Shown here: positions 31,601-39,995 of the stretch, in pieces | Layout of the letters: each line of letters opens with the position of its first letter | How positions within the stretch are numbered: position 1 is the stretch's first letter | Origin: Bacteroidia bacterium | GTDB lineage: Bacteria > Bacteroidota > Bacteroidia > B-17B0 > Aurantibacillaceae | Assembly: GCA_022842625.1 (NCBI GenBank) | Contig: JALHPG010000013.1 | Location: 1-48,801 of the forward strand | Reading direction: 5' to 3' | DNA length: 48,801 bases | Program-made: the position numbers and the translations under genes | The notes under the pieces: generated by a model | The model's database searches: none | Seen by the model: only the letters and a program-made list of their open reading frames with translations | Told to the model about the DNA's origin: nothing

Positions 31601-34254
31601 CCTGAATTTTTTTCACCCTCCGGCATTTTAATACCTGTGTAATAAGCATACGGTGAATAATCAACAGAAAACCGATCTACGCTAAAAGCTCCGCCTTGCT
31701 CAAATACCATGGTATTAAAAGTTGCTTTTAAAAGTCCGGGTGCATTTTTGCCAAGATCTAATTTTAAAGGAATGCTTGCGTTACCAATATCATCCACCTT
31801 ACCATCAAACACGGTAATTTGTTGCGCATCAAAACGAATCGTTTGATCATCAAAATTATGCTCAGGATATTTTTTAAATTCTGTTCTGCTTGAACTTAAT
31901 GATACATTGATGTTTGCGGCTAAACCTCTGGCAACAGCACCTGTAAGCCAATTGGTATGTAAATTAATGATGTTGTTTTTTGAACCATACAATAATTTAT
32001 TATCGCCAACATTCACTTCAATTTTTAAACGGTTAGGCATAATGGTTTCAATACGCACACTTTTACTAAAGTGCATCGAACCAATTTTTACATCTACATT
32101 CCACAAACCAGTTGGTGCATTTTTATCGGTAGCGCAAGAAAAATTATAAAAACCATCTACACCTTTGTTACTTAATATGCGTTTGTATAATTGACCTTGT
32201 GGATTAGTTAATTCAAACTGCACAGGGTGATTAGCGGGAATAGAACCTAATTTATCTTCTAAAATAAAATTAAGGAATAACGAATCGCCCGGACGCCACA
32301 CGCCGCGCTCACCGTAAATAAAACCTTTTACGCCTTTTTTAATGGCGTCACCAGAAACATCATACATACTTAATGAAAGGGTGGCGCCATCATCTAATTT
32401 TAAATAAGCACGTTGTTTATCTTTTTTAGCAATAATAAAATACGGTTTTTGTCCCGGAGAAATAAAGGCTTGTCCTTCGCCATTGGTTTTAGATGAAATG
32501 ATCAATTGTTTTTGATAATCATACATTTCAATTTCAACACCACTCATTGGTTTTGTGGTAACCAGGTCATTTACCACGGTGAAGAAACTTCCATCGTTAC
32601 CTTTTTTAACGGTTAAACCAAGATCGGAGGCTAAAATACTTCTTGAAACGGTTCTATCGTACTGACGGTAATAAGCGGCTTTACAAGGATTATCGCGATT
32701 GCTCCAGCTGTATTCGTCGTCGCTTCCATCACTATCATATTCATAATCGTAGTTGTATGAATATTCATCATAATAATATCCAAAATAAGAAATTTCGTCT
32801 TCGTCTTGTGGTGCTTTAATTTCTTCCATTTCAAATTTATCATCGCTATTATTTCCTAAACAAGGAAAAGTAGAGTAGGCTTTTTTGAAACTTAAGTATA
32901 CTTTGTAAATTGCTCCCGGTTCAGATTTAATAAGTGTTCCAAGATCTAACGAGAATTTTTTCCATACACCAAAATCAGCAGGATTTGTGATACCAAGGTT
33001 AATGCGTTTTTCAATTACCTTTTTACCAACCTGTGCAATTTGGTTGTTGCCATCCATATCGTTAGACTGAAGGAATTGAAGGATGTTATTCTCATAAATT
33101 TTAATGATCTTAACATCAACAGCGCGTAGGTTAACGGTTTCAAAAGGCATTGATAAATTGTTGGTAGAAGGTAAAATGTTACCCGTACCTGAAAATTTAA
33201 CTGCGGGTTTAACTTCGCTAAAAACAATGTTATGCTCCGAAGAACCTTCTAAATACTGACCTTTAGTATCTCTAACAGCATTCACTTTCATTACATAAGA
33301 GCCACTGGCCACTTTTGCGGGATAGATTAAAACCTGGTTGTTGTTAACGATGTATTTAGTTTCGGTTAAATTGCCAATGGTGATCAATCCTTCTAAAGAT
33401 TGATTTTGATCTATTGGATTAGAAAAATTAACCAACACAAAAGGATCGGCTTCTGCAGAAATAACTCTGGTATTTAAAAGTGTTAATTCGCCTTTTCTTG
33501 GAATATCAAAACTTTGTTTAGCGGTGTAAGTAACACTTAAGTCTTTGGCATCACAATTTAAATTTAATTTTCCTGTTGCGTTAGATGGACGTTCAATACT
33601 GTCAATTAAAAATTTATGAAGGGTTCCTTTGTCGTTATGGATCCACTTAATGTTTAAATTTTTACCATCTAGTTTGGCATCTAAAACTTTTTCAATTAGC
33701 GCCTCATCAGCAAAATCGGCTGTAGAAACATTTCCGGTTAAACTGTAAAAATAAAAATCGTTAGAGTGGTAACTCTTAAGATCGTTTACCTGTAACTGTG
33801 CAGATTGTTTAATGGCTTGAAATTGAAATTCAAAATCTTGCAATTCTTTTTTTACTTCCACAAGTTTGTTTAAGTGAAAAGTGGCTTTATAAATTTGCCC
33901 TTGCTTTAAACGCTCTTTAGGTTTAAATTCCATGGTTTGTCCGTCTTTCCAAACCGCTTCACCTTCAATAGCAGGATCAAACGAAAAATAACTTTCTTTT
34001 AATGGCGTATTTAGTTGTGCGTTATTAGCAAACTCACTGCTTAATTTGATCTTAATGGTTGAGCCTGTTGAAATGTAGCCTGTTGTAAAAGCGCTTATAT
34101 AGCTGGCAAACTCGGGGTTGATCTTATTAACTACTCCTGCATTTTTATTACTACCGGTTAAATTTTTAAAAACATCGCGGTAGTTATAGATCAATACTAC
34201 GCCGGTTGTCATGGCTATGCCTAGAGCCACATACTTAATTTTGTTTAACAACAT
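28603..34254 (-). CDS. Bacterial alpha-2-macroglobulin with thioester motif
   Basis: This giant 1883-aa protein is anchored by one N-terminal helix (about 7-24) and otherwise lies outside the inner membrane. Features in order: MG-type beta domains (about 45-470), an acidic-aromatic insert (about 480-520, rich in D, E, Y, S), and an MG2-like region with YGERGVWRPGDSLFLNF. A bait-region-like stretch precedes KTWDVYDNVIGAFG. The thioester motif GCVEQ has Cys1425 and Gln1428. A helical TED domain and a terminal beta domain complete it. Such proteins trap attacking proteases and often pair with penicillin-binding protein 1C, but no pbpC is here. It lacks a lipobox, unlike E. coli YfhM. It is probably transcribed alone. 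Length is typical for Bacteroidota members. Confidence 0.93.
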   Translation of the reverse strand: MLLNKIKYVALGIAMTTGVVLIYNYRDVFKNLTGSNKNAGVVNKINPEFASYISAFTTGYISTGSTIKIKLSSEFANNAQLNTPLKESYFSFDPAIEGEAVWKDGQTMEFKPKERLKQGQIYKATFHLNKLVEVKKELQDFEFQFQAIKQSAQLQVNDLKSYHSNDFYFYSLTGNVSTADFADEALIEKVLDAKLDGKNLNIKWIHNDKGTLHKFLIDSIERPSNATGKLNLNCDAKDLSVTYTAKQSFDIPRKGELTLLNTRVISAEADPFVLVNFSNPIDQNQSLEGLITIGNLTETKYIVNNNQVLIYPAKVASGSYVMKVNAVRDTKGQYLEGSSEHNIVFSEVKPAVKFSGTGNILPSTNNLSMPFETVNLRAVDVKIIKIYENNILQFLQSNDMDGNNQIAQVGKKVIEKRINLGITNPADFGVWKKFSLDLGTLIKSEPGAIYKVYLSFKKAYSTFPCLGNNSDDKFEMEEIKAPQDEDEISYFGYYYDEYSYNYDYEYDSDGSDDEYSWSNRDNPCKAAYYRQYDRTVSRSILASDLGLTVKKGNDGSFFTVVNDLVTTKPMSGVEIEMYDYQKQLIISSKTNGEGQAFISPGQKPYFIIAKKDKQRAYLKLDDGATLSLSMYDVSGDAIKKGVKGFIYGERGVWRPGDSLFLNFILEDKLGSIPANHPVQFELTNPQGQLYKRILSNKGVDGFYNFSCATDKNAPTGLWNVDVKIGSMHFSKSVRIETIMPNRLKIEVNVGDNKLLYGSKNNIINLHTNWLTGAVARGLAANINVSLSSSRTEFKKYPEHNFDDQTIRFDAQQITVFDGKVDDIGNASIPLKLDLGKNAPGLLKATFNTMVFEQGGAFSVDRFSVDYSPYAYYTGIKMPEGEKNSGILYTDKEHFIDVATVDAMGNPVSRGNLKFELYKLEWRWWWDQYNDELANYASDDYHRSVQQETFASKNGSAKIKVKIKENEWGRYLIRVIDLDGGHSTSQVVYFDWSNWMERDGGSDNKIVSNMLSFTTDKAKYKTGEEAVITIPSPQNGRALVSIENGSRVLEAHWLETEKGSTVFKFKITPEMAPNVYVHVSLMQPHSRTNDLPIRLYGVVPISIDDPETHLRPTISMPKTIVPEQKVTITVGEENSKEMAFTIAVVDEGLLDITRFKTPNPHNTFYAKEALGVKTWDVYDNVIGAFGAELERILSIGGDGSLLGDDGAKANRFKPMVRFFGPYHLAKGEKRNITFKMPMYVGSVRTMVIAGAKGAYGMAEQTTPVKAPLMVLGTLPRVLSVTEEVKLPISVFGGDNNVGNTTVKVEVNGLLQTVGKNSKAINVNKNDEKLVVFDLKVKNQTGIAKVKITANGGGHTAVYEIELDVRNPNPYQTTIKDFWVDAGKSAKESFNPLGLSGTNSGVLELSTIPPINLDERLKYLITYPHGCVEQTTSQTFAQLYLTDIMELSPERKTAIETNIKHGISELRKFQVNGGGLAYWQGMTQADEWGTTYAGHFMISAEKKGYELPSGFKSAWVKYQTNLAQNFEINKNKYYTSDEQQAYRLYVLALANQPVLSAMNRLREYASISNQARWLLAGAYAQIGQTDEASKLIAKASADVSPYRVNYYTYGSSDRDMAIILDVLCLINKKQQAFTQLKKVSDILSSKSWLSTQTTAYGLVAVSSFIKKFGGSSAMQAQVTVNGKEVDLKGKSAIAQIPIDFKNGVAGNFNIINNGKGTLYVRLINRGKPPIGDEVEANENITTSVSYKDMSGNIIDPSELVQGTNFMVSVNVKNLGMVGEVKNIALINYIPSGWEIHNARMDENEAVLKNSSYTYQDIKDDKVLTYFDLNSNESKTFNLMLNASYEGKYYLPALNVEAMYDNSIFARTKGQWIKVVKQKNDGVAGK

Positions 34255-34394
34255 ATAGGTTTGGAATTTTACTTAAAATTAGTGCTTTTACGTTGTCGTA
34301 AAATTAAAGTTGCTAACAGAAATGTTAGTAATTGTTAAGGAAAACGCACTTTAAATAAATCTTCGATTAATAGCGTTTTTTAGTACTTTTAAAT

Positions 34395-35816
34395 ATGTTC
34401 AAACCAAAGTACCTTGGATATGCGTTTTTACCCGTTGCATTGGCAGTACTGGTTTTGATCCTATTCATTGCTTTTTCCATGCGTCCTGCTTTGGATGATC
34501 TAGGTTTGGTTTCCTTATTAAAAGAAAAAGGTTATTTAGGTTCGGTTTCTTACAATTATTACAATTTTAATTTCAGGTATGTTTCTTTATTGATTTTTAA
34601 CCTTCTGTTTTCAATAGCCGATATAAACTTGGCGTTTGATTATTTAATTCCAATTTTTCATTTATGTATGTTATCGGTTTTTATTTTTTCGTTAGCAAAA
34701 CTGGCAATTTTCGCCTTTGAGAAAGTCTTTTCCTATTCTTGTTCTTTATTTGAAGGACTTATTAGTTCCATCATATTTATTGGAACATTATATTTTGGCA
34801 CCAGTCAATCCATAGAAATATGGACCTATTTTACAGTGATCCTATATTATTTATATCCCATCATATTTACCGTTGCAGGATTTTCCTTAATTGTAAGCTC
34901 CATAAAAAGAAATATTATTTGGACGAGATCCTTACTGTTTTTATGCTTTTTGTTTGCAGGTGCCGGGGTTGAAAATTATTCCATTGGCTTATTGTTGTTT
35001 TTAGTGGTGATAATTTTATCCAGACTTATAAAAACAGGATCGTGGGATATCAAGAACTTTTTAAACAATAGTTTTGATCAAAAAATTACGATTGCTTTTG
35101 CATCTTTATTGATCTCGGCCTTATTTGTATACTTTGCTCCGGGTACACTTAACAGACCGAATATTGAAAACCAGATGGTGATCACCAATTTAGCAGGGGA
35201 GGCAATGAGCAGATCAACAGGAGAGATCTTATTTAATTTAATTTTTCAAAAGAGATCACTATTCGTTCTTCTATTTTTATTTGTTTGGTTAGCTATTGGA
35301 TCTTCAATTTCTAATTTAAAAGTTACAGACCAAAAAGTTGAATTTAAAAAAATAATTTTTTGGATATTAATAGTATTAAGCATTTTCTTAATAGTAACAT
35401 TATTAATTTCTATGCTGGTATTTAAGGGAAATATTCCTTTACGTGCCTGGTTTCCTTTAAATTTTGTGGCCACTCTTTTTTTTGTAGTAATGGCTGTAAA
35501 TATTGGCTTTTTATATTTTAAAAAATTTAAAATATTACTCAGTAGCCTGGTTCTAATAAGTTTATTACCTGCTTTGGTTTATTTTAATTTTGTTCAAATA
35601 CCGGTTATGGTTAACTACGCAAGAAGTTATGATAGTAGGATACAAAAAATGAAATTGAACGAAAACAAAGATCCTAAAAAAGTCTTATTTCTTGCTCCCT
35701 TGTTACCCTCCGGGTTAATTGTTTCTAGCGAAATTTCATCAGATACCAGCCGATACATCAATAAAATAATGGCCTCCGCTTATGGAATAAATTTTCCTAT
35801 TGCCTTACAGCCCTAG
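34395..35816 (+). CDS. Multi-pass membrane protein, DUF6056-like
   Basis: This 473-aa protein has about eleven hydrophobic helices. After the first helix the segment RPALDDLGLVSLLKEKGYLGSVSYNYYNFNFRYVS (about 30-64) contains the Asp pair and aromatic/Arg motif seen in GT-C-like glycosyltransferase relatives and the DUF6056 family. A C-terminal soluble tail follows (about 410-473: YARSYDSRIQKMKLNENKDPKKVLFLAPLLPSG). The fold suggests a lipid-linked sugar enzyme, but I cannot see a proven catalytic set. A near-consensus TACTTTTA lies just before the start. It runs divergently from the alpha-2-macroglobulin. Confidence 0.65.
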   Translation: MFKPKYLGYAFLPVALAVLVLILFIAFSMRPALDDLGLVSLLKEKGYLGSVSYNYYNFNFRYVSLLIFNLLFSIADINLAFDYLIPIFHLCMLSVFIFSLAKLAIFAFEKVFSYSCSLFEGLISSIIFIGTLYFGTSQSIEIWTYFTVILYYLYPIIFTVAGFSLIVSSIKRNIIWTRSLLFLCFLFAGAGVENYSIGLLLFLVVIILSRLIKTGSWDIKNFLNNSFDQKITIAFASLLISALFVYFAPGTLNRPNIENQMVITNLAGEAMSRSTGEILFNLIFQKRSLFVLLFLFVWLAIGSSISNLKVTDQKVEFKKIIFWILIVLSIFLIVTLLISMLVFKGNIPLRAWFPLNFVATLFFVVMAVNIGFLYFKKFKILLSSLVLISLLPALVYFNFVQIPVMVNYARSYDSRIQKMKLNENKDPKKVLFLAPLLPSGLIVSSEISSDTSRYINKIMASAYGINFPIALQP

Positions 35817-35835
35817 ATTCTTAAACCCTAATTTT

Positions 35836-36879
35836 CTATTGTTGGATAACAATTGGATAGGAATTTTTGAAATGTTGATTTTCTATAACAACCGAATAAA
35901 TGCCATTTTCGAGAAGTGAAGTGTTTAAGTCATAGGTGTTCTCGCCAACATTAAACGAAATGTTTTTGTAGCTTAATAGCTCTTTACCTGCAATATCAAA
36001 AACTCTAATGCTTACGGTTTCTGTAGCTTGCAGGTTAATGGTAACTGTTAATTTATTTTTGGTAGGGTTTGGAAATATAGTTACGTCTTTATTTAATTTA
36101 TAATTTCTGAAGCCTCCGCATGTTGTGCCATAATTGCAGGAATCGTAATACGAAATACAAGAGTTAACGAGGCTAATGGTGCAGCTTTGGTATTTTTTAC
36201 TTTTATTATCGCTTTTACAAGCTAAGCCAATTTGCCAAGGATGGTAACAGGCTTGGCTGCTATTCGTGTTGAAAATACATGCATTGCTTTGGTTAAAATT
36301 ATAGTTATACAAGGCGTGGAATTTAGATCCGATACTTTCAATATGTTCCAAGTAATTAACCGACCAGGGATATATTATTGAAGAATGTTTCCATAAATAA
36401 AAATGTTTACGTGGCCCGCACATTTCCGTCTTTGTCTTTACGGAATCCAACCTGTAATACCCATTTAAAGTAGCATTATAGGGAAATGTATACATTACAG
36501 AATCACCAATATTCAGGCTAAAATCATATAACAATAGATCTGCACTTGTCCATGTTTCTTTAAAAAACACTTTTTTAGCGATCGTGTCTTCTCTCATATA
36601 GCCCTGAAGTTGTTTATTAGAATAATTTAAACCAAAGCCTTGTAATTCATACACCTTTTTATAAATACCTGAAAATAAAGTGATCGTATCTATTGCTACT
36701 AAAGGATAATAATAAAAATTGGTTGCGGTTGTTTGCTGCCCTGGTGCAATTACAGGTATATAACAATTAAAATGCTGCCAGGTTGTAGTATCTGAAGCCA
36801 ACATTTTATTATAGCTGCTTTGAGACGAACCATTAAAACTTAAAAGAGCTATAAAGAATACAATGATCACATTTTTCAT
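35836..36879 (-). CDS. Secreted protein with T9SS type A sorting domain
   Basis: This 347-aa protein has a signal peptide (MKNVIIVFFIALLSFNGSSQ), a beta-rich middle of unknown family (about 30-255) and a C-terminal T9SS domain (about 268-347: IFPNPTKNKLTVTINLQATETVSIRVFDIAGKELL ... LENGIYSVVIENQ). The middle contains about nine Cys, several in pairs (CSISLVNSC-like, CNYGTTCGG), consistent with disulfides outside the cell. No catalytic motif is visible. It is convergent with the membrane protein gene and divergent from ruvB. Confidence 0.8.
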   Translation of the reverse strand: MKNVIIVFFIALLSFNGSSQSSYNKMLASDTTTWQHFNCYIPVIAPGQQTTATNFYYYPLVAIDTITLFSGIYKKVYELQGFGLNYSNKQLQGYMREDTIAKKVFFKETWTSADLLLYDFSLNIGDSVMYTFPYNATLNGYYRLDSVKTKTEMCGPRKHFYLWKHSSIIYPWSVNYLEHIESIGSKFHALYNYNFNQSNACIFNTNSSQACYHPWQIGLACKSDNKSKKYQSCTISLVNSCISYYDSCNYGTTCGGFRNYKLNKDVTIFPNPTKNKLTVTINLQATETVSIRVFDIAGKELLSYKNISFNVGENTYDLNTSLLENGIYSVVIENQHFKNSYPIVIQQ

Positions 36880-36974
36880 AAACTAAATATATGAAAATTT
36901 TGGCAAAAAATATTAAAACAATAAAGCTATAATTTGTAGCAAGACACAGCTATAATTAAAATTACCTTTATAGC

Positions 36975-38003
36975 ATGAATGACAATTTAAACCCCGACGG
37001 TGAAAACCTTAATACAACCGATAAGGATATTGAGCGTGCTTTACGTCCGATCGCTTTTGAGGATTTTACCGGGCAGGAAAGTGTTATTGATAATCTTAGA
37101 GTGTTTGTTGCTGCAGCCAAACAACGTAACGAAGCTTTAGACCATGTTTTATTGCATGGCCCTCCGGGTTTAGGTAAAACCACTTTAGCGCATATTATTT
37201 CAAACGATCTGGGTGTAAATTTAAGAGTAACCAGTGGGCCGGTATTAGATAAGCCGGGCGATTTGGCAGGTTTACTGACCAATTTAGAGCCCTTTGATGT
37301 TTTGTTTATTGATGAAATTCATCGTTTGAGTCCGATAGTAGAAGAGTATTTATATTCTGCCATGGAAGATTATAAAATTGATATTATGATCGATAGCGGA
37401 CCGAACGCAAGAACAGTTCAAATAAAATTAAATCCATTCACCTTAATTGGTGCAACTACACGAAGTGGTTTATTAACTTCTCCTTTACGCGCACGTTTTG
37501 GAATTAATAGCCGTTTAAATTATTACGATAGCAAGGTTTTAACAGGCATTGTTCAACGAAGTTCAGATATATTAAATGTTACTATTAAAGACGAAGCGGC
37601 TTATGAAGTTGCCAGAAGGAGTAGAGGAACCCCGCGTATTGCAAATGCTTTATTAAGAAGGGTGAGAGATTTTGCACAGATTAAAGGTAATGGCATGATT
37701 GATCTTGAAATGGCAACCTATTCATTAAAAGCATTAAACGTAGATAAAAATGGCTTAGATGAAATGGATCTTCGCATATTGCTCTGCATCATTGAGAAAT
37801 TTAAAGGTGGTCCGGTTGGTATTAATACTATTAGCACGGCAGTGGGCGAAGAACCCGGTACCATTGAAGAGGTTTACGAACCATTTTTAGTGCAAGAAGG
37901 TTATTTAACACGCACGCCACGTGGTAGGGAAGCTACTGAAAAAGCTTACAAACACCTTGGTAAAAGCACTTGGAAAAAGGACGGCGGCTTATTTGATGTT
38001 TAA
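36975..38003 (+). CDS. ruvB: Holliday junction branch-migration ATPase RuvB
   Basis: This 342-aa AAA+ protein has the full RuvB layout. The N-terminal [14 protein letters not shown] is followed by Walker [10 protein letters not shown] (62-70) and Walker [10 protein letters not shown] (about 110-118). Then come the sensor/arginine finger region [19 protein letters not shown] (about 155-175) and the C-terminal winged helix (about 265-335, [40 protein letters not shown]). Length is normal. It acts with RuvA and RuvC in recombination repair; neither is in the window. It is monocistronic, with about 95 nt between it and the divergent T9SS gene. Confidence 0.97.
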   Translation: MNDNLNPDGENLNTTDKDIERALRPIAFEDFTGQESVIDNLRVFVAAAKQRNEALDHVLLHGPPGLGKTTLAHIISNDLGVNLRVTSGPVLDKPGDLAGLLTNLEPFDVLFIDEIHRLSPIVEEYLYSAMEDYKIDIMIDSGPNARTVQIKLNPFTLIGATTRSGLLTSPLRARFGINSRLNYYDSKVLTGIVQRSSDILNVTIKDEAAYEVARRSRGTPRIANALLRRVRDFAQIKGNGMIDLEMATYSLKALNVDKNGLDEMDLRILLCIIEKFKGGPVGINTISTAVGEEPGTIEEVYEPFLVQEGYLTRTPRGREATEKAYKHLGKSTWKKDGGLFDV

Positions 38004-38104
38004 TAAGACTTATTTACCATTTTCACCTTAGTCTTATTGCCTAAACTTTATCTCCGAAAAAGTTCTATTTTTACGCCACAAAACACATTAGGCAAGAGCC
38101 TTTA

Positions 38105-39160
38105 ATGATGCAACGAAACTTAGGCTTAGATATTCTTAGAACTTTTTCCATTTCCATGGTATTGTTTCATCACAGTGGCATTACCATCCCGCAATTAGTT
38201 CGCCCGGGATTAGGAAGTTTAGGGGTAGAGTTCTTTTTTGTGTTAAGTGGATTCTTAATTGGTAATATTCTTTTAAATCAGTTACAAAAAGATAATTCCT
38301 TAAAAAGCATTAAAACATTTTGGTTTAGGCGTTGGTTAAGGATCCTACCGGCGTATTACTTTATGATATTGTTTAAGTTTGTTTTTATCGACCATTCAAT
38401 TGGCACAAACATTATCTATTACCTGCTTTTTTTGCAGAATAATTTTTTTGGTATAGATTTTTACGATGTAACCTGGAGTTTGGTTTTAGAAGAATGGTTT
38501 TACATTATGTTACCTTTCTTTTTAACTGTTTTTTTAAAATTAAAAGGTGCCAAATTAAAAACCGGAATTCTCTACTTTATCTTATTTATTATTTTAGAAC
38601 ATATATTAAGGTTCATTTATGTTCAACTAAAAGGCGGAAGTTTCTCTGCTATTAACGGCAATGTTATTTTAAGATTTGATTCATTTATGGTAGGCGTTAT
38701 TTTAGCTTACTTAAAAATTAATTACGAAAGCATATTCAAAAAGCTTAATAATAAATTGATCTTTTTAAGTGCTTTTATTATCATGGTCAGCTACTTATAC
38801 CTCCTAAACTCAACTGAAAATCCAATCCAATATTTTGACAATTCTACCTTATTAAAAGTATTTCATTACTCAATACTATCCGGTTTAATTGGTTTAATGA
38901 TACCTGTTTTTTTTCATTTAAACTTAACCGGTCTCAACCAAACCATTCAAAAACTATTAACTTTTGTTTTTACAAATGTTAGTAAATTAACCTATTCTCT
39001 TTATTTGGTGCATCCCTTATTTTATTTTGTAATTCATACATTTGACCCTAATTACAGCAAATTGGTTTTCTTTCTGTTAACCATAGTTTCTGCAATTGCA
39101 TTATATTTTTTAGTTGAAAAACCATTTTTAAAATTACGTGATAAAAAAATAAAAGAATAA
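38105..39160 (+). CDS. Acyltransferase family 3 membrane protein (OafA-type)
   Basis: This 351-aa membrane protein has about ten helices. The N-terminus LGLDILRTFSISMVLFHHSGI has the conserved arginine and the active-site His in the FHHSG segment (about 23-27). GSLGVEFFFVLSGFLIG (about 41-57) and FWFRRWLRILPAYY (about 75-88) are family signatures. It transfers acyl groups, usually acetyl, to a cell-surface glycan. The C-terminal half ends in SYLxHPLF-like and VEKPFLKLR motifs (about 298-345). The following methyltransferase gene starts 3 nt after its stop, so the two are probably one transcript for surface modification. Confidence 0.9.
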   Translation: MMQRNLGLDILRTFSISMVLFHHSGITIPQLVRPGLGSLGVEFFFVLSGFLIGNILLNQLQKDNSLKSIKTFWFRRWLRILPAYYFMILFKFVFIDHSIGTNIIYYLLFLQNNFFGIDFYDVTWSLVLEEWFYIMLPFFLTVFLKLKGAKLKTGILYFILFIILEHILRFIYVQLKGGSFSAINGNVILRFDSFMVGVILAYLKINYESIFKKLNNKLIFLSAFIIMVSYLYLLNSTENPIQYFDNSTLLKVFHYSILSGLIGLMIPVFFHLNLTGLNQTIQKLLTFVFTNVSKLTYSLYLVHPLFYFVIHTFDPNYSKLVFFLLTIVSAIALYFLVEKPFLKLRDKKIKE

Positions 39161-39163
39161 ACC

Positions 39164-39928
39164 ATGTTTCATTTTTTACTTAGAACCATACCGCGCCCGA
39201 TATTGATCCAGTTCAGTTTAATATTCAGCAAAATTGCTCCTTTTGTTTATTATGGCAATCGCTACGAAGATCCAATAAGCGGAAAAACCTATCGCAAATT
39301 TTTACCTTACGGCTACGGTGGTAAAGCAAAACGTAAAAATGTATTATGTCCGGGTAGCTTATCATTAGAGCGCCACAGATTGTTATGGTTATATCTAAAA
39401 GAAAAAACAGATTTTTTTACCAAGCAACATAATATGCTGCACATTGCACCCGAGCAATGTTTTTATAAATTATTCAAAGCGCAAAAAAATTTAAAATATA
39501 CTACGGGTGATTATAATAGTCCGATCGCAGACATACATTTTGATTTGCACCATGCGCCATTTGAAGATAACACCTATGATGTGATATTTTGTAATCACGT
39601 ATTAGAACACGTAGAAGATGCCGACCAATGTATGCGTGAATTATACAGAATAATGAAACCGGGAGGTTGGGGAATTTTTCAGGTGCCATTAGATACTACA
39701 AGAGCAACTACATACGAAGACAAAAATATTACCAGTGAGGCAGACAGAGAGCTACATTTTTGGCAGAAAGATCATGTGCGTTTATTTGGATTAGATTATA
39801 AAGACAAATTAGCAGCAGCAGGCTTTACTGTTAAAGCAGATGATTTTGTAAATACACTTTCGCCTGAATTAGTTGACAGATATCGTTTACCTGCAGGCGA
39901 GCTGATTTATTTTTGTAGTAAAGTGTAA
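39164..39928 (+). CDS. Class I SAM-dependent methyltransferase
   Basis: This 254-aa protein has a short helical N-terminus (about 1-30). The SAM core follows from about residue 85: MLHIAPEQCFYKLFK is motif I-like, with an atypical sequence lacking the usual GxGxG. YTTGDY and DVIFCNHVLEHVEDADQCMRELYRIMKPGGW (about 140-168) are strong motifs IV and post-IV. The enzyme probably methylates a glycan or lipid precursor together with the upstream acyltransferase (3-nt gap). A 15-bp terminator follows 15 nt after its stop. Confidence 0.88.
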   Translation: MFHFLLRTIPRPILIQFSLIFSKIAPFVYYGNRYEDPISGKTYRKFLPYGYGGKAKRKNVLCPGSLSLERHRLLWLYLKEKTDFFTKQHNMLHIAPEQCFYKLFKAQKNLKYTTGDYNSPIADIHFDLHHAPFEDNTYDVIFCNHVLEHVEDADQCMRELYRIMKPGGWGIFQVPLDTTRATTYEDKNITSEADRELHFWQKDHVRLFGLDYKDKLAAAGFTVKADDFVNTLSPELVDRYRLPAGELIYFCSKV

Positions 39929-39943
39929 TAAAAATTCAAAAAC

Positions 39944-39981
39944 AAAAAAGCCGAATATGTTTAAAGATATTCGGCTTTTTT
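39944..39981. terminator. Bidirectional intrinsic terminator
   Basis: AAAAAAGCCGAATAT (39944-39958) and ATATTCGGCTTTTTT (39967-39981) form a perfect 15-bp stem with an 8-nt loop and T-runs on both strands. It separates the plus-strand methyltransferase from the minus-strand PhoX-like gene. Confidence 0.85.
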
Positions 39982-39995
39982 AATAAAGTGAATTA

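Noticed and set aside
30521..32149. Several plus-strand open frames of 68-153 codons
   Set aside because: All are antisense to the alpha-2-macroglobulin gene and show no family features.
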